Below, in pieces: positions 16,906 through 26,924 of a stretch of 46,201 bases of DNA. The stretch is from positions 1-46,201 of IMG/VR virus record IMGVR_UViG_3300021957_005741. One strand, 5' to 3'. How positions within the stretch are numbered: the first letter of the stretch is position 1; each line of letters starts with the position of its first letter. Origin of the DNA: a virus. The position numbers and the translations under genes are program-made. The notes below the pieces were generated by a model. The model was not told where the DNA came from, did not search any database, and was given only the letters and a program-made list of their open reading frames with translations.

Positions 16906-16929
16906 AAGGAGGCAATAATGCTTCTTTAG
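16906..16929 (+). promoter_or_regulatory. Perfect Shine-Dalgarno with three-codon minigene
   Basis: AAGGAGG (16906-16912) stands five bases before an ATG (16918) that opens only ATG-CTT-CTT-TAG. Such a strong Shine-Dalgarno is exceptional in this window, where genes are otherwise started from AT-rich leaders. The real downstream gene starts at 16953 without such a site. It could be a leader peptide, a ribosome standby site or a chance sequence. Confidence 0.4.
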
Positions 16930-16952
16930 GCCTAAATAAACAAACATATAAC

Positions 16953-18101
16953 ATGGCAAGATTAAAAGTAAAACAAATTAGTGATATCGGAACTTATGTA
17001 CAAGGTTTGATTGACAACGATTCAGATCAGAATGCAACGTTGATTTCAAACAATGCTGCTAGCATATCTGCTGTCTCTACTGCTTTGGCAAACGAAGCAA
17101 CATCTACTGGTAATGAAGTTGATGCTTTAGAAGCTTCAGTTGAATCATTAGAGTTGATTGCTGGTGGTACTGTAACTGCTGACTTAGCTTTAAGTGTTGA
17201 TTCATTAGAAACGGTTGATACAAATCAAAGTACTTCTATTGCTAACAACGCTAGTTCAATTGGTGTTAACGCTGGTGATATCACCAAGATTTACACTCAA
17301 CTTGGAGCTAATGATGATGACAACTTAGCATTAACTGCTTCAGTTGACTCATTAGAGTCATTAGCTGGTGGTAATATCATCGCTAACTTAGCTGCTTCTG
17401 TTTTAGATAACGACACGAGAGTGGATTCTATCTTACAGGGTGCAACTGCTGACTTAGATCAATTCGCTGAAGTTATTGCATACGTTAACTCTGTAGACAC
17501 CGTAGGTGACTTAGATTTAACTAACGCATTAGCTGTAGTTAACGCATCAATTGACTCTTTAGAGCGTATTGATACTGTAATTTCAACTGCATTAAGCGCT
17601 GAGATTGTAGCTACAGACGGTGAGATCGACGATCTTCAAGATTCAGTTGACGCACTTGAAGCTGCTGACGTATTAATTAATGCTTCTATTGACTCATTAG
17701 AGTTAGTAGCAGGTGGTTCTACTATCAAAGATTTAAATGACGAGTTAGATTTAGTATCTACTGCGTTAAGTTCTGAGATAGTGACTACTGATGCTGAGAT
17801 TAGTGCACTTCAAGGTGATGTTGCAGCTCTAGGATTATCTGATAAAATGCTACATCAAGAAGCTGGCTTTGTAGATAAAGTTACATTTACACTAGCAACA
17901 CCGGTAAGATTTGGTGCCAATGATGATATTCACGTACACATCAATGGTCACACTATCAAACCTTTTGTAGAAGGAAAAGTAGAAGGTCGTTATGCAGATC
18001 ACGGTTGGTCTTCAGCTGACGGTCAAACTTTCACATTGAATAACATTGGTTATGACTATGAAATCAGCGACGTACTTTACGTTCAAGCTATCGAAGCATA
18101 A
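16953..18101 (+). CDS. Long helical repeat fibre protein
   Basis: The 382-residue protein starts MARLKVKQISD, similar to the start of the 1716-residue fibre ([10 protein letters not shown]), hinting at a shared attachment point on the virion. Residues 25-300 are degenerate repeats containing SVDSLE, SVESLELIAGG and STALSAEI, expected to form a trimeric coiled coil. The last ~95 residues (from about 288) form a compact beta domain with an HVHINGHTIKPFVEG stretch, a probable tip domain. It stands alone between two terminators, so it is a monocistronic, highly regulated virion gene. Confidence 0.75.
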   Translation: MARLKVKQISDIGTYVQGLIDNDSDQNATLISNNAASISAVSTALANEATSTGNEVDALEASVESLELIAGGTVTADLALSVDSLETVDTNQSTSIANNASSIGVNAGDITKIYTQLGANDDDNLALTASVDSLESLAGGNIIANLAASVLDNDTRVDSILQGATADLDQFAEVIAYVNSVDTVGDLDLTNALAVVNASIDSLERIDTVISTALSAEIVATDGEIDDLQDSVDALEAADVLINASIDSLELVAGGSTIKDLNDELDLVSTALSSEIVTTDAEISALQGDVAALGLSDKMLHQEAGFVDKVTFTLATPVRFGANDDIHVHINGHTIKPFVEGKVEGRYADHGWSSADGQTFTLNNIGYDYEISDVLYVQAIEA

Positions 18102-18143
18102 TCATAAGTGATTATTTAAATGTCTAATTTGTAGGCAAACTTT

Positions 18144-18174
18144 AAGGGCCTCAGGAAACTGAGGCCCTTTTTTT
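18144..18174 (+). terminator. Rho-independent terminator with GAAA loop
   Basis: AAGGGCCTCAG (18144-18154) pairs perfectly with CTGAGGCCCTT (18159-18169) around a GAAA tetraloop and runs into seven T residues. It ends the 382-residue fibre transcript. Confidence 0.92.
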
Positions 18175-18179
18175 ACGAA

Positions 18180-18187
18180 GATATATA
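18180..18187 (+). promoter_or_regulatory. GATATATA element after terminator
   Basis: The octamer lies 11 bases after the preceding terminator stem and 27 bases before the ATG of the DUF2827-like gene. It probably drives the glycosyltransferase cluster 18215-21670. Confidence 0.55.
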
Positions 18188-18214
18188 ACTTAAGCTAAAT
18201 AAATTAATTTACAC

Positions 18215-19438
18215 ATGTATATAGGAATTACACTCGGCCTTCAGGCTGAAAATGAATCTATCTGGATTAACGGTATTAAAATGAATGCCATATTTCTAAT
18301 GAACGCTTTACAAACAGCAGGTCATAAAGTAATATTATTAGATACACAAGGCGCAGTTAACGAAAAAGATTTTGAAGAAAAAACAGTTTGGGATAATAAA
18401 AAATTCCCAATAAAAAAATATCTTAAAGAGGTCAATAATGTAGATGTTTTAGTAATGTTGGGTACTTCTTTACAGGATTCAACTTTGGAACATTTTAAGA
18501 AATCTGGCCCAAATAAGTATGTTGTTAAATATGCATGTGGTAATAATTATGTAATAGACATGGAACGATGTATCTTTCCAAAGGAAGGTACAGAAGATAC
18601 TAAGACATATTATCAAAAGATAATCGATGAAGTATGGTACGTACCTCAACAAGGAATTCATAATCACCACTACTATATGTCATTACATAATTTATCAGAA
18701 GATAAAGTAAAGCCTGTACCATTTATCTGGGATCCATTATTCTTAGATGAAGAATGTGAGAATTACATGACTAGACTAAAAGACAACGAAAAAACAGGTG
18801 GTTCTCCTGTATATCAAACTGGTAAACTAGCAGAAAATATAAAACTATCAGTATATGAACCTAATATGAATGTTGTTAAATTTAGTATGGTTCCTACTTT
18901 AATAGCAAATGAATATCATAAATCAGGTGGTAAATTTGCAGAATTAAATATTATTAGCAGCGCACGCTTGGCTAAAAACAAATACTGGAAAAGTATAGTA
19001 TCTTCTTTAGAAATGTGGAAAGCAGAAAGGCCACATGTTAAATTAATGGGAAGATATAATGTTATTGACATTTTAGCACAAAAAACAGATATTGTTATTT
19101 CACATCAATGGGATAATCCACTAAACTATGCGTATTTAGATGCAATGTATCTGCAGTTTCCTGTAATACACAATGCACATATGATACAAGATGCTGGATA
19201 TTATTATGAAGGTTTTAATATACAAGAAGGTGCTAAACTACTAAAAGAAGTTATAGAAACACATGATGAAAATCACGAAGCATATGTAGAAAGATGTGAA
19301 GAAGTATTAACACGATACACTATATACAACGAAGGGCTAATAGAAACATATAATAAATTATTAGATAATTTAGTAGACGGTAAAAATACACATAACTTAT
19401 CGTACGAATACGATTGGAAAACAAACCTTTATAAGTAA
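18215..19438 (+). CDS. DUF2827-type putative glycosyltransferase
   Basis: The 407-residue protein matches the layout I know for DUF2827 proteins: an N-terminal GITLGLQ...IWINGIKMNAIFL block followed by KVILLDTQG, a central WDPLFLDEE, and a C-terminal block with LMGRYN, DIVISHQWDNPLNYAYLDA and YYYEGFN. The fold is GT-B-like. The family is found in gene clusters for surface glycans, and its activity is inferred rather than proven. It is the first of three adjacent glycosyltransferase genes just upstream of the largest collagen-like fibre, so the fibre is a natural acceptor candidate. Two bases separate it from the next gene. Confidence 0.7.
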   Translation: MYIGITLGLQAENESIWINGIKMNAIFLMNALQTAGHKVILLDTQGAVNEKDFEEKTVWDNKKFPIKKYLKEVNNVDVLVMLGTSLQDSTLEHFKKSGPNKYVVKYACGNNYVIDMERCIFPKEGTEDTKTYYQKIIDEVWYVPQQGIHNHHYYMSLHNLSEDKVKPVPFIWDPLFLDEECENYMTRLKDNEKTGGSPVYQTGKLAENIKLSVYEPNMNVVKFSMVPTLIANEYHKSGGKFAELNIISSARLAKNKYWKSIVSSLEMWKAERPHVKLMGRYNVIDILAQKTDIVISHQWDNPLNYAYLDAMYLQFPVIHNAHMIQDAGYYYEGFNIQEGAKLLKEVIETHDENHEAYVERCEEVLTRYTIYNEGLIETYNKLLDNLVDGKNTHNLSYEYDWKTNLYK

Positions 19439-19440
19439 TT

Positions 19441-20910
19441 ATGAAATACATTATATCGATGACATCTGTTCCGTCTAGATTTAAAGACACTTTACCTCAA
19501 GTAATTTCTATGATCAATGAAAATCTACAAGGTACTCAAATAGTTTTATCGTTACCCAAAACATATAGAAAGGGCTGGGAATGGGACATAAAAGACATAG
19601 AGCATTTATCTGGGGTTACAGTTAATATATTAGATGAAGATTATGGACCAGCTACTAAATTATTAGGTGGTATTAAATACGTCAAAGAAAATAAATTAAA
19701 CATAGACGGTATTATTACATTAGACGATGATCATCTGTTTGATAATGTAAACGCAGTAGTATCTGATTTATTAGAATTAGCAACGGATCGCAAAGATGAA
19801 ATTATTACTTCATCTGGAATATTACTATATAAGGCTCCATACAAACTAGCTAATGGCGTAAAAAACGCTATAAATGAATACGCTCATATACCTCAAGGTT
19901 TTGCAGGCGTTTTTTATCCTAGCATATTCTGGAATTCATCTTTACCATTTAATGTGATAGACGATTTAAGCGAAGGTTTTTATTCAGAAGACGATGCATA
20001 TTTTGGAGCAGTGGCACATATTGCAGGAATAAAGATATGGTCATCTCAAAGGCCTAAATGCCAATCTATATCTGACGAGTCTGCTGTGCAATCTAATCAC
20101 GAAGAAGAAAGAGGGGATAGAATTAGTAAACTTTACGCTGAACTTGTTGAAAAGAAATTCATAGACACATCTAATATATCTGATAAAGAAAATAAAGTAT
20201 GTGCAGTGTTAACATCATGTGGTAGACTAGATCTTCTTAAGGATACGTTAAATAGTTTTATTTTAAACAACACGTATTATATAGAACGGTTTATTATTAT
20301 TGAAGATTCAGGTGATAAAGAAATAGGTGAAGAATTAATCAAACTTAATGAAGAAAAATATAAATCAATGTTTACTATTGTTTTAAATGAAAAACAAATA
20401 GGCCAAACAGCATCTATAGATAAAGCATATGACATGATCAAAGATGAATGTGATTACATATTTCATTGTGAAAATGATTGGTTTTTTTATAAACGAGGTT
20501 TTATTGAAGATTCTATTAAAGTGTTAGAATCTCAACCTAAAGTTTTACAAGCATGGATTAGACCTAAGGCCGATGGCATCCTTAACAAAATAGAAGATAA
20601 AGTGTTTACGCTTCCAGGTGGAGTGGCTGTTAGAAGGGTTTTGCCAGTTAATTATTCTACTGGTCAAATAAACGAAGATGGAACACCTAGAATAGTACAT
20701 AATTATATGGGATTTAGTTTTAATCCTGGATTAAAAAGAGTTTCCGATTATAAATTAATAGGTAGTTACAAATCAAAAAACGAAGAACATTTAGTTGATG
20801 CGTTTTATAGAGATAACGGATATATGGTAGTAAGCTTATCTACTAATGATCAAGATGGTTACGTTAGACATATTGGTTGGGATAATAGAACAGAAAATTA
20901 TGAAGTATGA
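19441..20910 (+). CDS. Tandem GT-A glycosyltransferase (two domains)
   Basis: The 489-residue product contains two GT-A-like halves. The N-terminal half (1-240) starts YIISMTSVPSRFKDTLPQV and has an LDDDH (about 97-101) acidic metal site. The C-terminal half (about 256-489) starts VCAVLTSCGRLDLLKDTLN, typical of GT2-like nucleotide-binding strands, and has an HCENDWFF acidic motif. The order suggests a bifunctional enzyme adding two sugars in sequence. Two-sugar addition is known on collagen hydroxylysine (galactose then glucose), but the sugars here cannot be read. The 3' end overlaps the next glycosyltransferase gene by 11 bases. Confidence 0.75.
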   Translation: MKYIISMTSVPSRFKDTLPQVISMINENLQGTQIVLSLPKTYRKGWEWDIKDIEHLSGVTVNILDEDYGPATKLLGGIKYVKENKLNIDGIITLDDDHLFDNVNAVVSDLLELATDRKDEIITSSGILLYKAPYKLANGVKNAINEYAHIPQGFAGVFYPSIFWNSSLPFNVIDDLSEGFYSEDDAYFGAVAHIAGIKIWSSQRPKCQSISDESAVQSNHEEERGDRISKLYAELVEKKFIDTSNISDKENKVCAVLTSCGRLDLLKDTLNSFILNNTYYIERFIIIEDSGDKEIGEELIKLNEEKYKSMFTIVLNEKQIGQTASIDKAYDMIKDECDYIFHCENDWFFYKRGFIEDSIKVLESQPKVLQAWIRPKADGILNKIEDKVFTLPGGVAVRRVLPVNYSTGQINEDGTPRIVHNYMGFSFNPGLKRVSDYKLIGSYKSKNEEHLVDAFYRDNGYMVVSLSTNDQDGYVRHIGWDNRTENYEV

Positions 20911-21670
20911 TATAAGTTGGATAATGCAAAGTTATTTGGGTGAATATCCAGGTTCTAGAGCAGATTCAGATAAAAAGTTTATAAGAGCAGTAAAATCATT
21001 CTTAGCAATAGGTGATCCACGATCACAGCTCGTTATAGCTAGTGATAATTGTGAAATAACACATAAGCTATACTATAAACATTTTAAAAAGTACGAAAAC
21101 ATCTCGTATGTTTTTGTAGATAAGTCTGTACCTAATATGTACGAAACGACTGAAGATCAATCATCAAAATATTATAGAGGCATACCAAGAGAAGCTGCAC
21201 GAGCAATTTCAGAAGGATATTTAATAGCATATATGGACAGTGATGATTACATATTACCTAAAGCTGCTCAAATAATTAAAGCATATTGGAACGGAAGTGT
21301 TAAAGAAAACCCAGATGCAAATTATAAATGGGCAATTCTAGGAAACTGGTACGATAACATAGCTTTTATTAAAAAATATCCTCATAGAAAGATTACTATT
21401 CCGGTCGAAAAACCTATAAAAATAAAAGGATTAAAAAGTAAATGGCAAAAACAAAAAATGTCCGATGGAAATGTATTGTCTTCAACTTGGGGTGCAATAC
21501 ATAGACATGATTGTAACACTAAATGGCTAGATATTATTTCAGATCCCAGTAAAGGTGAAGCTTCAGAAGATTCTATCTTTTGGAGAAAGGTGAGAGCAGA
21601 AGGTAAAGGCTTTTTAATAAACGATGGTTTTTATGTAAGATGTCATTATGATGGTATATGGGATTATTAA
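20900..21670 (+). CDS. GT2-like glycosyltransferase
   Basis: The start is placed at the ATG at 20900 (MKYDISWIMQSY), giving 256 residues and an 11-base overlap with the preceding gene; a longer reading from 20846 would add an out-of-family extension. GT-A signatures are SWIMQSYLGEY at the start, a Rossmann-like strand near QLVIASD, and the metal-binding YMDSDDYILP (about residues 112-121). A long loop and HRHD segment follow. It completes a three-gene glycosyltransferase cluster ending directly before the giant collagen-like fibre gene. Confidence 0.75.
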   Translation: MKYDISWIMQSYLGEYPGSRADSDKKFIRAVKSFLAIGDPRSQLVIASDNCEITHKLYYKHFKKYENISYVFVDKSVPNMYETTEDQSSKYYRGIPREAARAISEGYLIAYMDSDDYILPKAAQIIKAYWNGSVKENPDANYKWAILGNWYDNIAFIKKYPHRKITIPVEKPIKIKGLKSKWQKQKMSDGNVLSSTWGAIHRHDCNTKWLDIISDPSKGEASEDSIFWRKVRAEGKGFLINDGFYVRCHYDGIWDY

Positions 21671-21711
21671 AAATATAATACTTTAATTTACTACAACTGA
21701 CCTGTCAAATA

Positions 21712-21719
21712 GATATATA
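21712..21719 (+). promoter_or_regulatory. GATATATA element, candidate late promoter
   Basis: The octamer lies 28 bases before the ATG of the 1716-residue fibre gene in a 77-base intergenic gap. This spacing equals that at 11118 and 18180. Confidence 0.5.
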
Positions 21720-21747
21720 CATTAACGCGAAAAAATTTAAATAGAGC

Positions 21748-24700
21748 ATGCAACTAAGAATAAAGCAAATTTTAGATCTAATTAGTAGTAATCCCAATGC
21801 CGGAGATTACTTTTCATATAATTCAACCACCGGAAAATATGAAAATACAGCAGCTCCACTCGATGGAACTAATGTAAAATACGCCACTTCATTTAATGGA
21901 CCACATAGTCTTGGTGAAGATCGTAATCCAGGTAATGCTGGAAATTCTATGGGAACGGTAACAGTAGAGACTGGTTTATCTTTTCAAAGCGGTGATTATA
22001 TTATAGTAAGTAGGGCAATAGATCCACAAGGGTTTGATATTGCTCAAGTAACATCATATAATAGTTCTACCGGTGAAATAACATGGGATAACATATCTAA
22101 ATCTACTAATTATACAGGTAGTGAAGATTGGAACATTAATTTAACAGGTGTAAGTGGTACATCAGGAACTTCAGTAAAATACGCATCTATATTTGACGCT
22201 GCTCACAGAACAAACCAAAGCCGTAGCCCTAATGAATCATATGGCTCTTTAACAATAGAATCTGGATTATCTTATATAGGTGGAGAATATATTACTATTT
22301 CTCCAGTTGTTAGTCCTGAAAATATTCAAACTGCAAGAGTAACTACTTACAATGCTTCTACAGGTGTTATAACATTTGAACATATATCACACACAGGTAC
22401 TCAATCTTATTCAGGTAGTGAAGATTGGAAACTTGATTTAAGTGGAACGCCAGGAACAAATGGAACTAGTGGTACTGATGGAACTTCTGGTTCTAATGGT
22501 ACTGATGGAACTTCTGGTTCTAATGGTACTGATGGAACTAGTGGTACAAATGGAACTTCAGGATCAAACGGTACTGATGGAACTAGTGGTACTAATGGAA
22601 CTTCAGGATCAAATGGTACTGATGGAACTTCAGGATCAAACGGTACTAATGGAACTAGTGGAACTAATGGAACTTCAGGTACAAACGGTTCAAGTGGAAC
22701 AAATGGAACTTCAGGTACAAACGGTTCAAGTGGAACAGATGGAACTTCAGGTACAAACGGTTCAAGTGGAACAAATGGAACTTCTGGTACAAACGGTTCA
22801 AGTGGTACTGATGGTACAAATGGAACTAGTGGTACTGATGGTAACCACGGTTGGGGTATTACAATGATAGGATATGTCGATAGTGAAGATCGTTTACCAC
22901 AAGAAGGAAATTCAGACGGTGACGCGTATATAAATCAAGAAGATGATTCACTATGGGTTTGGACTGAAGGCGATGGTTGGGTTTCAGGTGGATCTATTCA
23001 AGGACCACAAGGAAATCCAGGAACTTCAGGGACTGATGGTACAAATGGTACAAATGGTACTAACGGTACTTCAGGATCAAACGGTACTGATGGAACTTCA
23101 GGAACTGATGGTACGAGTGGAACAGATGGAACTTCTGGTACTAACGGGACTTCAGGGTCAAACGGTACTGATGGAACTTCAGGAACTGATGGCACAAGTG
23201 GAACAAGTGGTTTACAAGGAGGATGTGAAGAATTAGAAAATGTTCCAAATCAAGGAAACGCAGCAGTACCACCAAATTCAATAAATATTAGTGGTAATGC
23301 TGCAAATAATGTGACCTCAATTATGGTTGCAGCCAACTCTAACGAAGGTTTATTATATCAGGCTGCAGGCACAGGCCAAATTATTTCTATAACTGATAGC
23401 GGAAAAGACACATACACATATACTGTAAACTCAATAAAAAAAATAGGTGTTAATATATCATTAGTATTAACTCCAGCTTCTGGTACTAATTTCTCTATCA
23501 GTGTAGGTGGAATGTATGTTGTGTGTTCACAAGGAACGACTCAAGGTACTTCTGGAACAAACGGTTCTTCTGGAACTGATGGAACAAACGGTTCAAACGG
23601 TACTGATGGAACTTCTGGTTCTAATGGTACTGATGGAACTTCTGGTTCTAATGGTACTGATGGAACTTCTGGTTCTAATGGTACTGATGGTACTTCTGGT
23701 TCTAACGGAACTTCTGGTTCTAATGGTACTGATGGAACTTCTGGTTCTAATGGTACAAGTGGTATAAGTGCACAAGTATGTGATTCTTATTCTAGAAGAG
23801 CTTCAGGTCAATACAACACTACACTAAATACAGGACAATTTCTACTACTTAACAGTGGTTTCTTTCAAACCACAACGGTCGCAAACAACGTTGCCCATAT
23901 AAAAATTGCAGAAAATACTTCAGGAATAATTTCGACCGATATAGGAGGTGAATTCTTTATCAGAATAGAAAATATAGGAGACCCTACCGCATATACTATA
24001 TTTAACGTAAGCAACTACATTAGTTCTTTGAAACTTTGGTCCATTAGTAATGCAATACAATATGGTGGAGGTGCAGACTTAAGTCAAAATGAATTTTGCA
24101 TTTCATCAATTACAAAATATTTATCAGCTACAGACACTGGCTTTGAAGGAAGCAGAGGCGTTCCTAATGACCAGCTTATATTTAACTTAGATAACGTAAG
24201 TTCAACTAGTTTGTCTACTGGTGATTTAAACATTAATGTAAATTTACAAGACGCAATAGTAGGAAACACATATCAATTTAATATTTCAGCAACTAATTCA
24301 CAAGGTGTATCAGTTGCTACCGAATTACAAGCAATCAACAGTGTTAATAACACAATGGGTTCTGGATTCTTAACATTATATGATCAAAAGTCAGATAGCA
24401 CAGCAACATTTATTGTGCCTACTCTACACAGCCAAATTGCAACAGGTTTAAATTTCAGAGGTGCAGAGCTTATTCAAATAAAAGGTCTTTGGAATACTAC
24501 AACAGGACTTGATGCTAATGGAAACGAAATATCTATAGACACACAAGTATTAGTAGGTTACGAATTATTTGGTAACGATGGAACTTCTGGTACTAATGGT
24601 ACTAACGGTACTAATGGTACTAATGGTACTAATGGTACAGATGGTTCTTCAGGAACTGATGGAACTTCTGGTACAAATGGTACAGATGGTACGAGTGGAA

Positions 24701-26898
24701 CTAATGGAACTTCTGGTACTAACGGTACAAGTGGAACTGATGGTACAAGCGGTACTGATGGATCAAGTGGTACTGATGGATCAAGCGGTACTAATGGCAC
24801 TTCAGGTGTTGACGGAAAAGCCGGAGGTGATGGTTCTTCTGGAACTGATGGAACTTCTGGAACTGATGGAACTTCAGGATCAAATGGTACTGATGGTACG
24901 AGCGGTACAGATGGTACGAGTGGAACAAATGGAACTTCTGGAAAAGATGGTTCTTCTGGAACTGATGGTTCTTCAGGTACTGATGGAACTTCTGGTACAA
25001 ATGGAACTTCTGGTACAAATGGAACTGATGGTTCTTCAGGTACTGATGGAACTTCAGGTACTGATGGAACTTCTGGAACTAATGGTACAAGCGGTACTAA
25101 TGGAACTAATGGTTCTTCAGGAACTAATGGAACTTCAGGTGTTAATGGAGGTAGAGGTGGTAAAGGTGTAGAATCCAATACTAACGATGATCCAAATGAG
25201 TTAGGATTAAAAGGAGAGTATGATCAAATGTTATACTTTTCAGTAACTGGAAGCGTATGGGTTTGGTCTGCCGAAAATGGAGTTTGGGAAAAACAACATA
25301 ACTTAAACGGTTCTTCTGGAACCGACGGAACTAATGGAACTTCTGGAACTAACGGAACTTCAGGATCAAATGGTACTGATGGTTCTTCTGGAACTGACGG
25401 AACTTCTGGTACAAATGGAACTTCTGGTACAAACGGAACAAGTGGAACTGACGGTTCTTCAGGAACTGATGGAACTTCTGGTAAGAATGGAACACATGGT
25501 TCTTCAGGAACTGATGGAACTTCTGGTACAAATGGAACTTCTGGTACAAACGGAACAAGTGGAACTGACGGTTCTTCAGGAACTGATGGAACTTCTGGTA
25601 CAAACGGAACTGACGGTTCTTCTGGTACAAACGGAACTTCAGGAACTGATGGCACAAGTGGAACAAACGGAACTTCTGGTTCAAATGGAACTGATGGTTC
25701 TTCAGGAACTGATGGAACAAGTGGAACTGATGGAACTTCAGGATATAGTATAAAATACGGACAAGATAGAGATAATTTACCAGATGGTGATTATAACGGA
25801 GAACTTGGTTATACTGATAATGGTCTAATTTTTGAATGGATTGAAAGTAAAGACGGTAATTCCGGAGCTTGGTCAATATTACATGATTTAAACGGATCAA
25901 GTGGAACGAATGGAACTAATGGAACGAATGGTTCTTCAGGAACTGATGGAACTTCTGGTACAAATGGAACTTCTGGTACAAATGGAACTTCTGGAACTGA
26001 CGGATCTTCTGGTTCAAATGGAACTGACGGAACTTCAGGTACAAATGGAACTAATGGTTCTTCTGGAACTAATGGAACTTCTGGAACTAATGGAACTTCT
26101 GGAACTAATGGAACTAATGGTTCTTCTGGAACTAATGGAACTTCAGGTACAAATGGAACTGACGGATCAAGTGGTAAAGATGGATCAAGCGGTTCTTCAG
26201 GAACAACTACTATCAACTACAACGTAAAAGATAGAATCTTAGTATCTACTGGAACTTCTACAATAGAAGCTGAAGAAGCATTAACATATCACAGAGGACA
26301 AGGTATTTTAGACACAGCAACTAATGTAAATATTTTTGGTGTTACTATAGAACACACCATACATGCTGGCGGTTTCGGAATGGGTAACAGTTTAGAAAAA
26401 ATGGTTTTTGATTATGGCCTAACTGAATGGTACAGATTTGTACCTACAGGAGAACGAGAAGAATATGGTGGAAGATCTCACTTTTCAATAGGCGCAGGTT
26501 CTATGTTGGACGAAAGAAGTATGACATCTCCACAAAATATTATATGGGACGCATCTTGGCCAAATGGATTTGGTATACAAAAATCTACTAAAAAACTAAA
26601 ACATGATATTATTGATTTAGATTTTAGTGCCGACGAATTCTTTAAACATATGAGACCAGTTTCTTTCAAATGGAACGGAACTGATAGATTAGACTCTGGT
26701 TTTATAGCCGAAGAAGTTGCAGAATTTGATTCTAGATTGGTAGCATGGATGCCAGGTAAGGATGAAGAAACTGGAGAAGACATTATGGAAGTATCTTCTG
26801 TAAACTACGATAAGGTAACTGCATACTTAGTAAAAGTTGTTGGAGATCTTAGAGAAGAAGTTAAGTCTTTAAAAGATGAGATTAAGAAACTTAAATAA
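21748..26898 (+). CDS. Giant Gly-X-Thr/Ser collagen-like tail fibre with S74 chaperone end
   Basis: The 1716-residue protein starts [10 protein letters not shown]. Two tandem homologous beta domains follow (about 40-135 and 137-232; both have VKYA...GSEDW). Then come long runs of Gly-Thr-Asn, Gly-Thr-Ser, Gly-Ser-Asn and Gly-Thr-Asp triplets interrupted by small globular inserts (near residues 370, 500, 670-940, 1150 and 1335). The C-terminal ~105 residues are a peptidase S74 intramolecular chaperone: the STKKLKHDI block begins at Ser1613, followed by GFIAEEV and a coiled-coil [16 protein letters not shown] tail. Such chaperones trimerise fibres and then self-cleave at the Ser-Lys dyad. Unlike its neighbours it has almost no Lys in the triplets but hundreds of Thr/Ser, suited to O-glycosylation as in BclA-type bacterial collagens. 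It is the likely host-range fibre. Confidence 0.88.
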   Translation: MQLRIKQILDLISSNPNAGDYFSYNSTTGKYENTAAPLDGTNVKYATSFNGPHSLGEDRNPGNAGNSMGTVTVETGLSFQSGDYIIVSRAIDPQGFDIAQVTSYNSSTGEITWDNISKSTNYTGSEDWNINLTGVSGTSGTSVKYASIFDAAHRTNQSRSPNESYGSLTIESGLSYIGGEYITISPVVSPENIQTARVTTYNASTGVITFEHISHTGTQSYSGSEDWKLDLSGTPGTNGTSGTDGTSGSNGTDGTSGSNGTDGTSGTNGTSGSNGTDGTSGTNGTSGSNGTDGTSGSNGTNGTSGTNGTSGTNGSSGTNGTSGTNGSSGTDGTSGTNGSSGTNGTSGTNGSSGTDGTNGTSGTDGNHGWGITMIGYVDSEDRLPQEGNSDGDAYINQEDDSLWVWTEGDGWVSGGSIQGPQGNPGTSGTDGTNGTNGTNGTSGSNGTDGTSGTDGTSGTDGTSGTNGTSGSNGTDGTSGTDGTSGTSGLQGGCEELENVPNQGNAAVPPNSINISGNAANNVTSIMVAANSNEGLLYQAAGTGQIISITDSGKDTYTYTVNSIKKIGVNISLVLTPASGTNFSISVGGMYVVCSQGTTQGTSGTNGSSGTDGTNGSNGTDGTSGSNGTDGTSGSNGTDGTSGSNGTDGTSGSNGTSGSNGTDGTSGSNGTSGISAQVCDSYSRRASGQYNTTLNTGQFLLLNSGFFQTTTVANNVAHIKIAENTSGIISTDIGGEFFIRIENIGDPTAYTIFNVSNYISSLKLWSISNAIQYGGGADLSQNEFCISSITKYLSATDTGFEGSRGVPNDQLIFNLDNVSSTSLSTGDLNINVNLQDAIVGNTYQFNISATNSQGVSVATELQAINSVNNTMGSGFLTLYDQKSDSTATFIVPTLHSQIATGLNFRGAELIQIKGLWNTTTGLDANGNEISIDTQVLVGYELFGNDGTSGTNGTNGTNGTNGTNGTDGSSGTDGTSGTNGTDGTSGTNGTSGTNGTSGTDGTSGTDGSSGTDGSSGTNGTSGVDGKAGGDGSSGTDGTSGTDGTSGSNGTDGTSGTDGTSGTNGTSGKDGSSGTDGSSGTDGTSGTNGTSGTNGTDGSSGTDGTSGTDGTSGTNGTSGTNGTNGSSGTNGTSGVNGGRGGKGVESNTNDDPNELGLKGEYDQMLYFSVTGSVWVWSAENGVWEKQHNLNGSSGTDGTNGTSGTNGTSGSNGTDGSSGTDGTSGTNGTSGTNGTSGTDGSSGTDGTSGKNGTHGSSGTDGTSGTNGTSGTNGTSGTDGSSGTDGTSGTNGTDGSSGTNGTSGTDGTSGTNGTSGSNGTDGSSGTDGTSGTDGTSGYSIKYGQDRDNLPDGDYNGELGYTDNGLIFEWIESKDGNSGAWSILHDLNGSSGTNGTNGTNGSSGTDGTSGTNGTSGTNGTSGTDGSSGSNGTDGTSGTNGTNGSSGTNGTSGTNGTSGTNGTNGSSGTNGTSGTNGTDGSSGKDGSSGSSGTTTINYNVKDRILVSTGTSTIEAEEALTYHRGQGILDTATNVNIFGVTIEHTIHAGGFGMGNSLEKMVFDYGLTEWYRFVPTGEREEYGGRSHFSIGAGSMLDERSMTSPQNIIWDASWPNGFGIQKSTKKLKHDIIDLDFSADEFFKHMRPVSFKWNGTDRLDSGFIAEEVAEFDSRLVAWMPGKDEETGEDIMEVSSVNYDKVTAYLVKVVGDLREEVKSLKDEIKKLK
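22445..26205 (+). repeat. Degenerate 9-base-unit coding repeats of the giant fibre
   Basis: Within the fibre gene, units such as GGAACTTCT, GGTACAAAT and GGTACTGAT recur in blocks (about 22445-22845, 23030-23210, 23550-23765, 24580-25150, 25310-25740, 25900-26200). They encode Gly-X-Y triplets. The unit order varies and synonymous codons are mixed, which indicates expansion and contraction by recombination with ongoing selection for protein sequence. Confidence 0.85.
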
Positions 26899-26924
26899 TT
26901 ATATAAAAAAAAGTAACTAGTAAA

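Noticed and set aside
22445-26205. CRISPR-like array
   Set aside because: Units are 9 bases, in frame and variable, with no conserved repeat/unique spacer alternation; they encode collagen triplets.
22400-26230. Long minus-strand and other-frame frames rich in Pro-Val-Pro, Leu-Met-Glu or His-Gln-Phe repeats
   Set aside because: They are mirror readings of the Gly-X-Y codon repeats of the giant fibre; repeats lacking stops in one frame lack them in others too.
21748-26898. Eukaryote-type N-glycosylation because of the many Asn-Gly-Thr/Ser strings
   Set aside because: No oligosaccharyltransferase is visible and bacterial N-glycosylation generally needs an extended acidic sequon; the Asn-Gly-Thr pattern follows from the triplet repeat itself.
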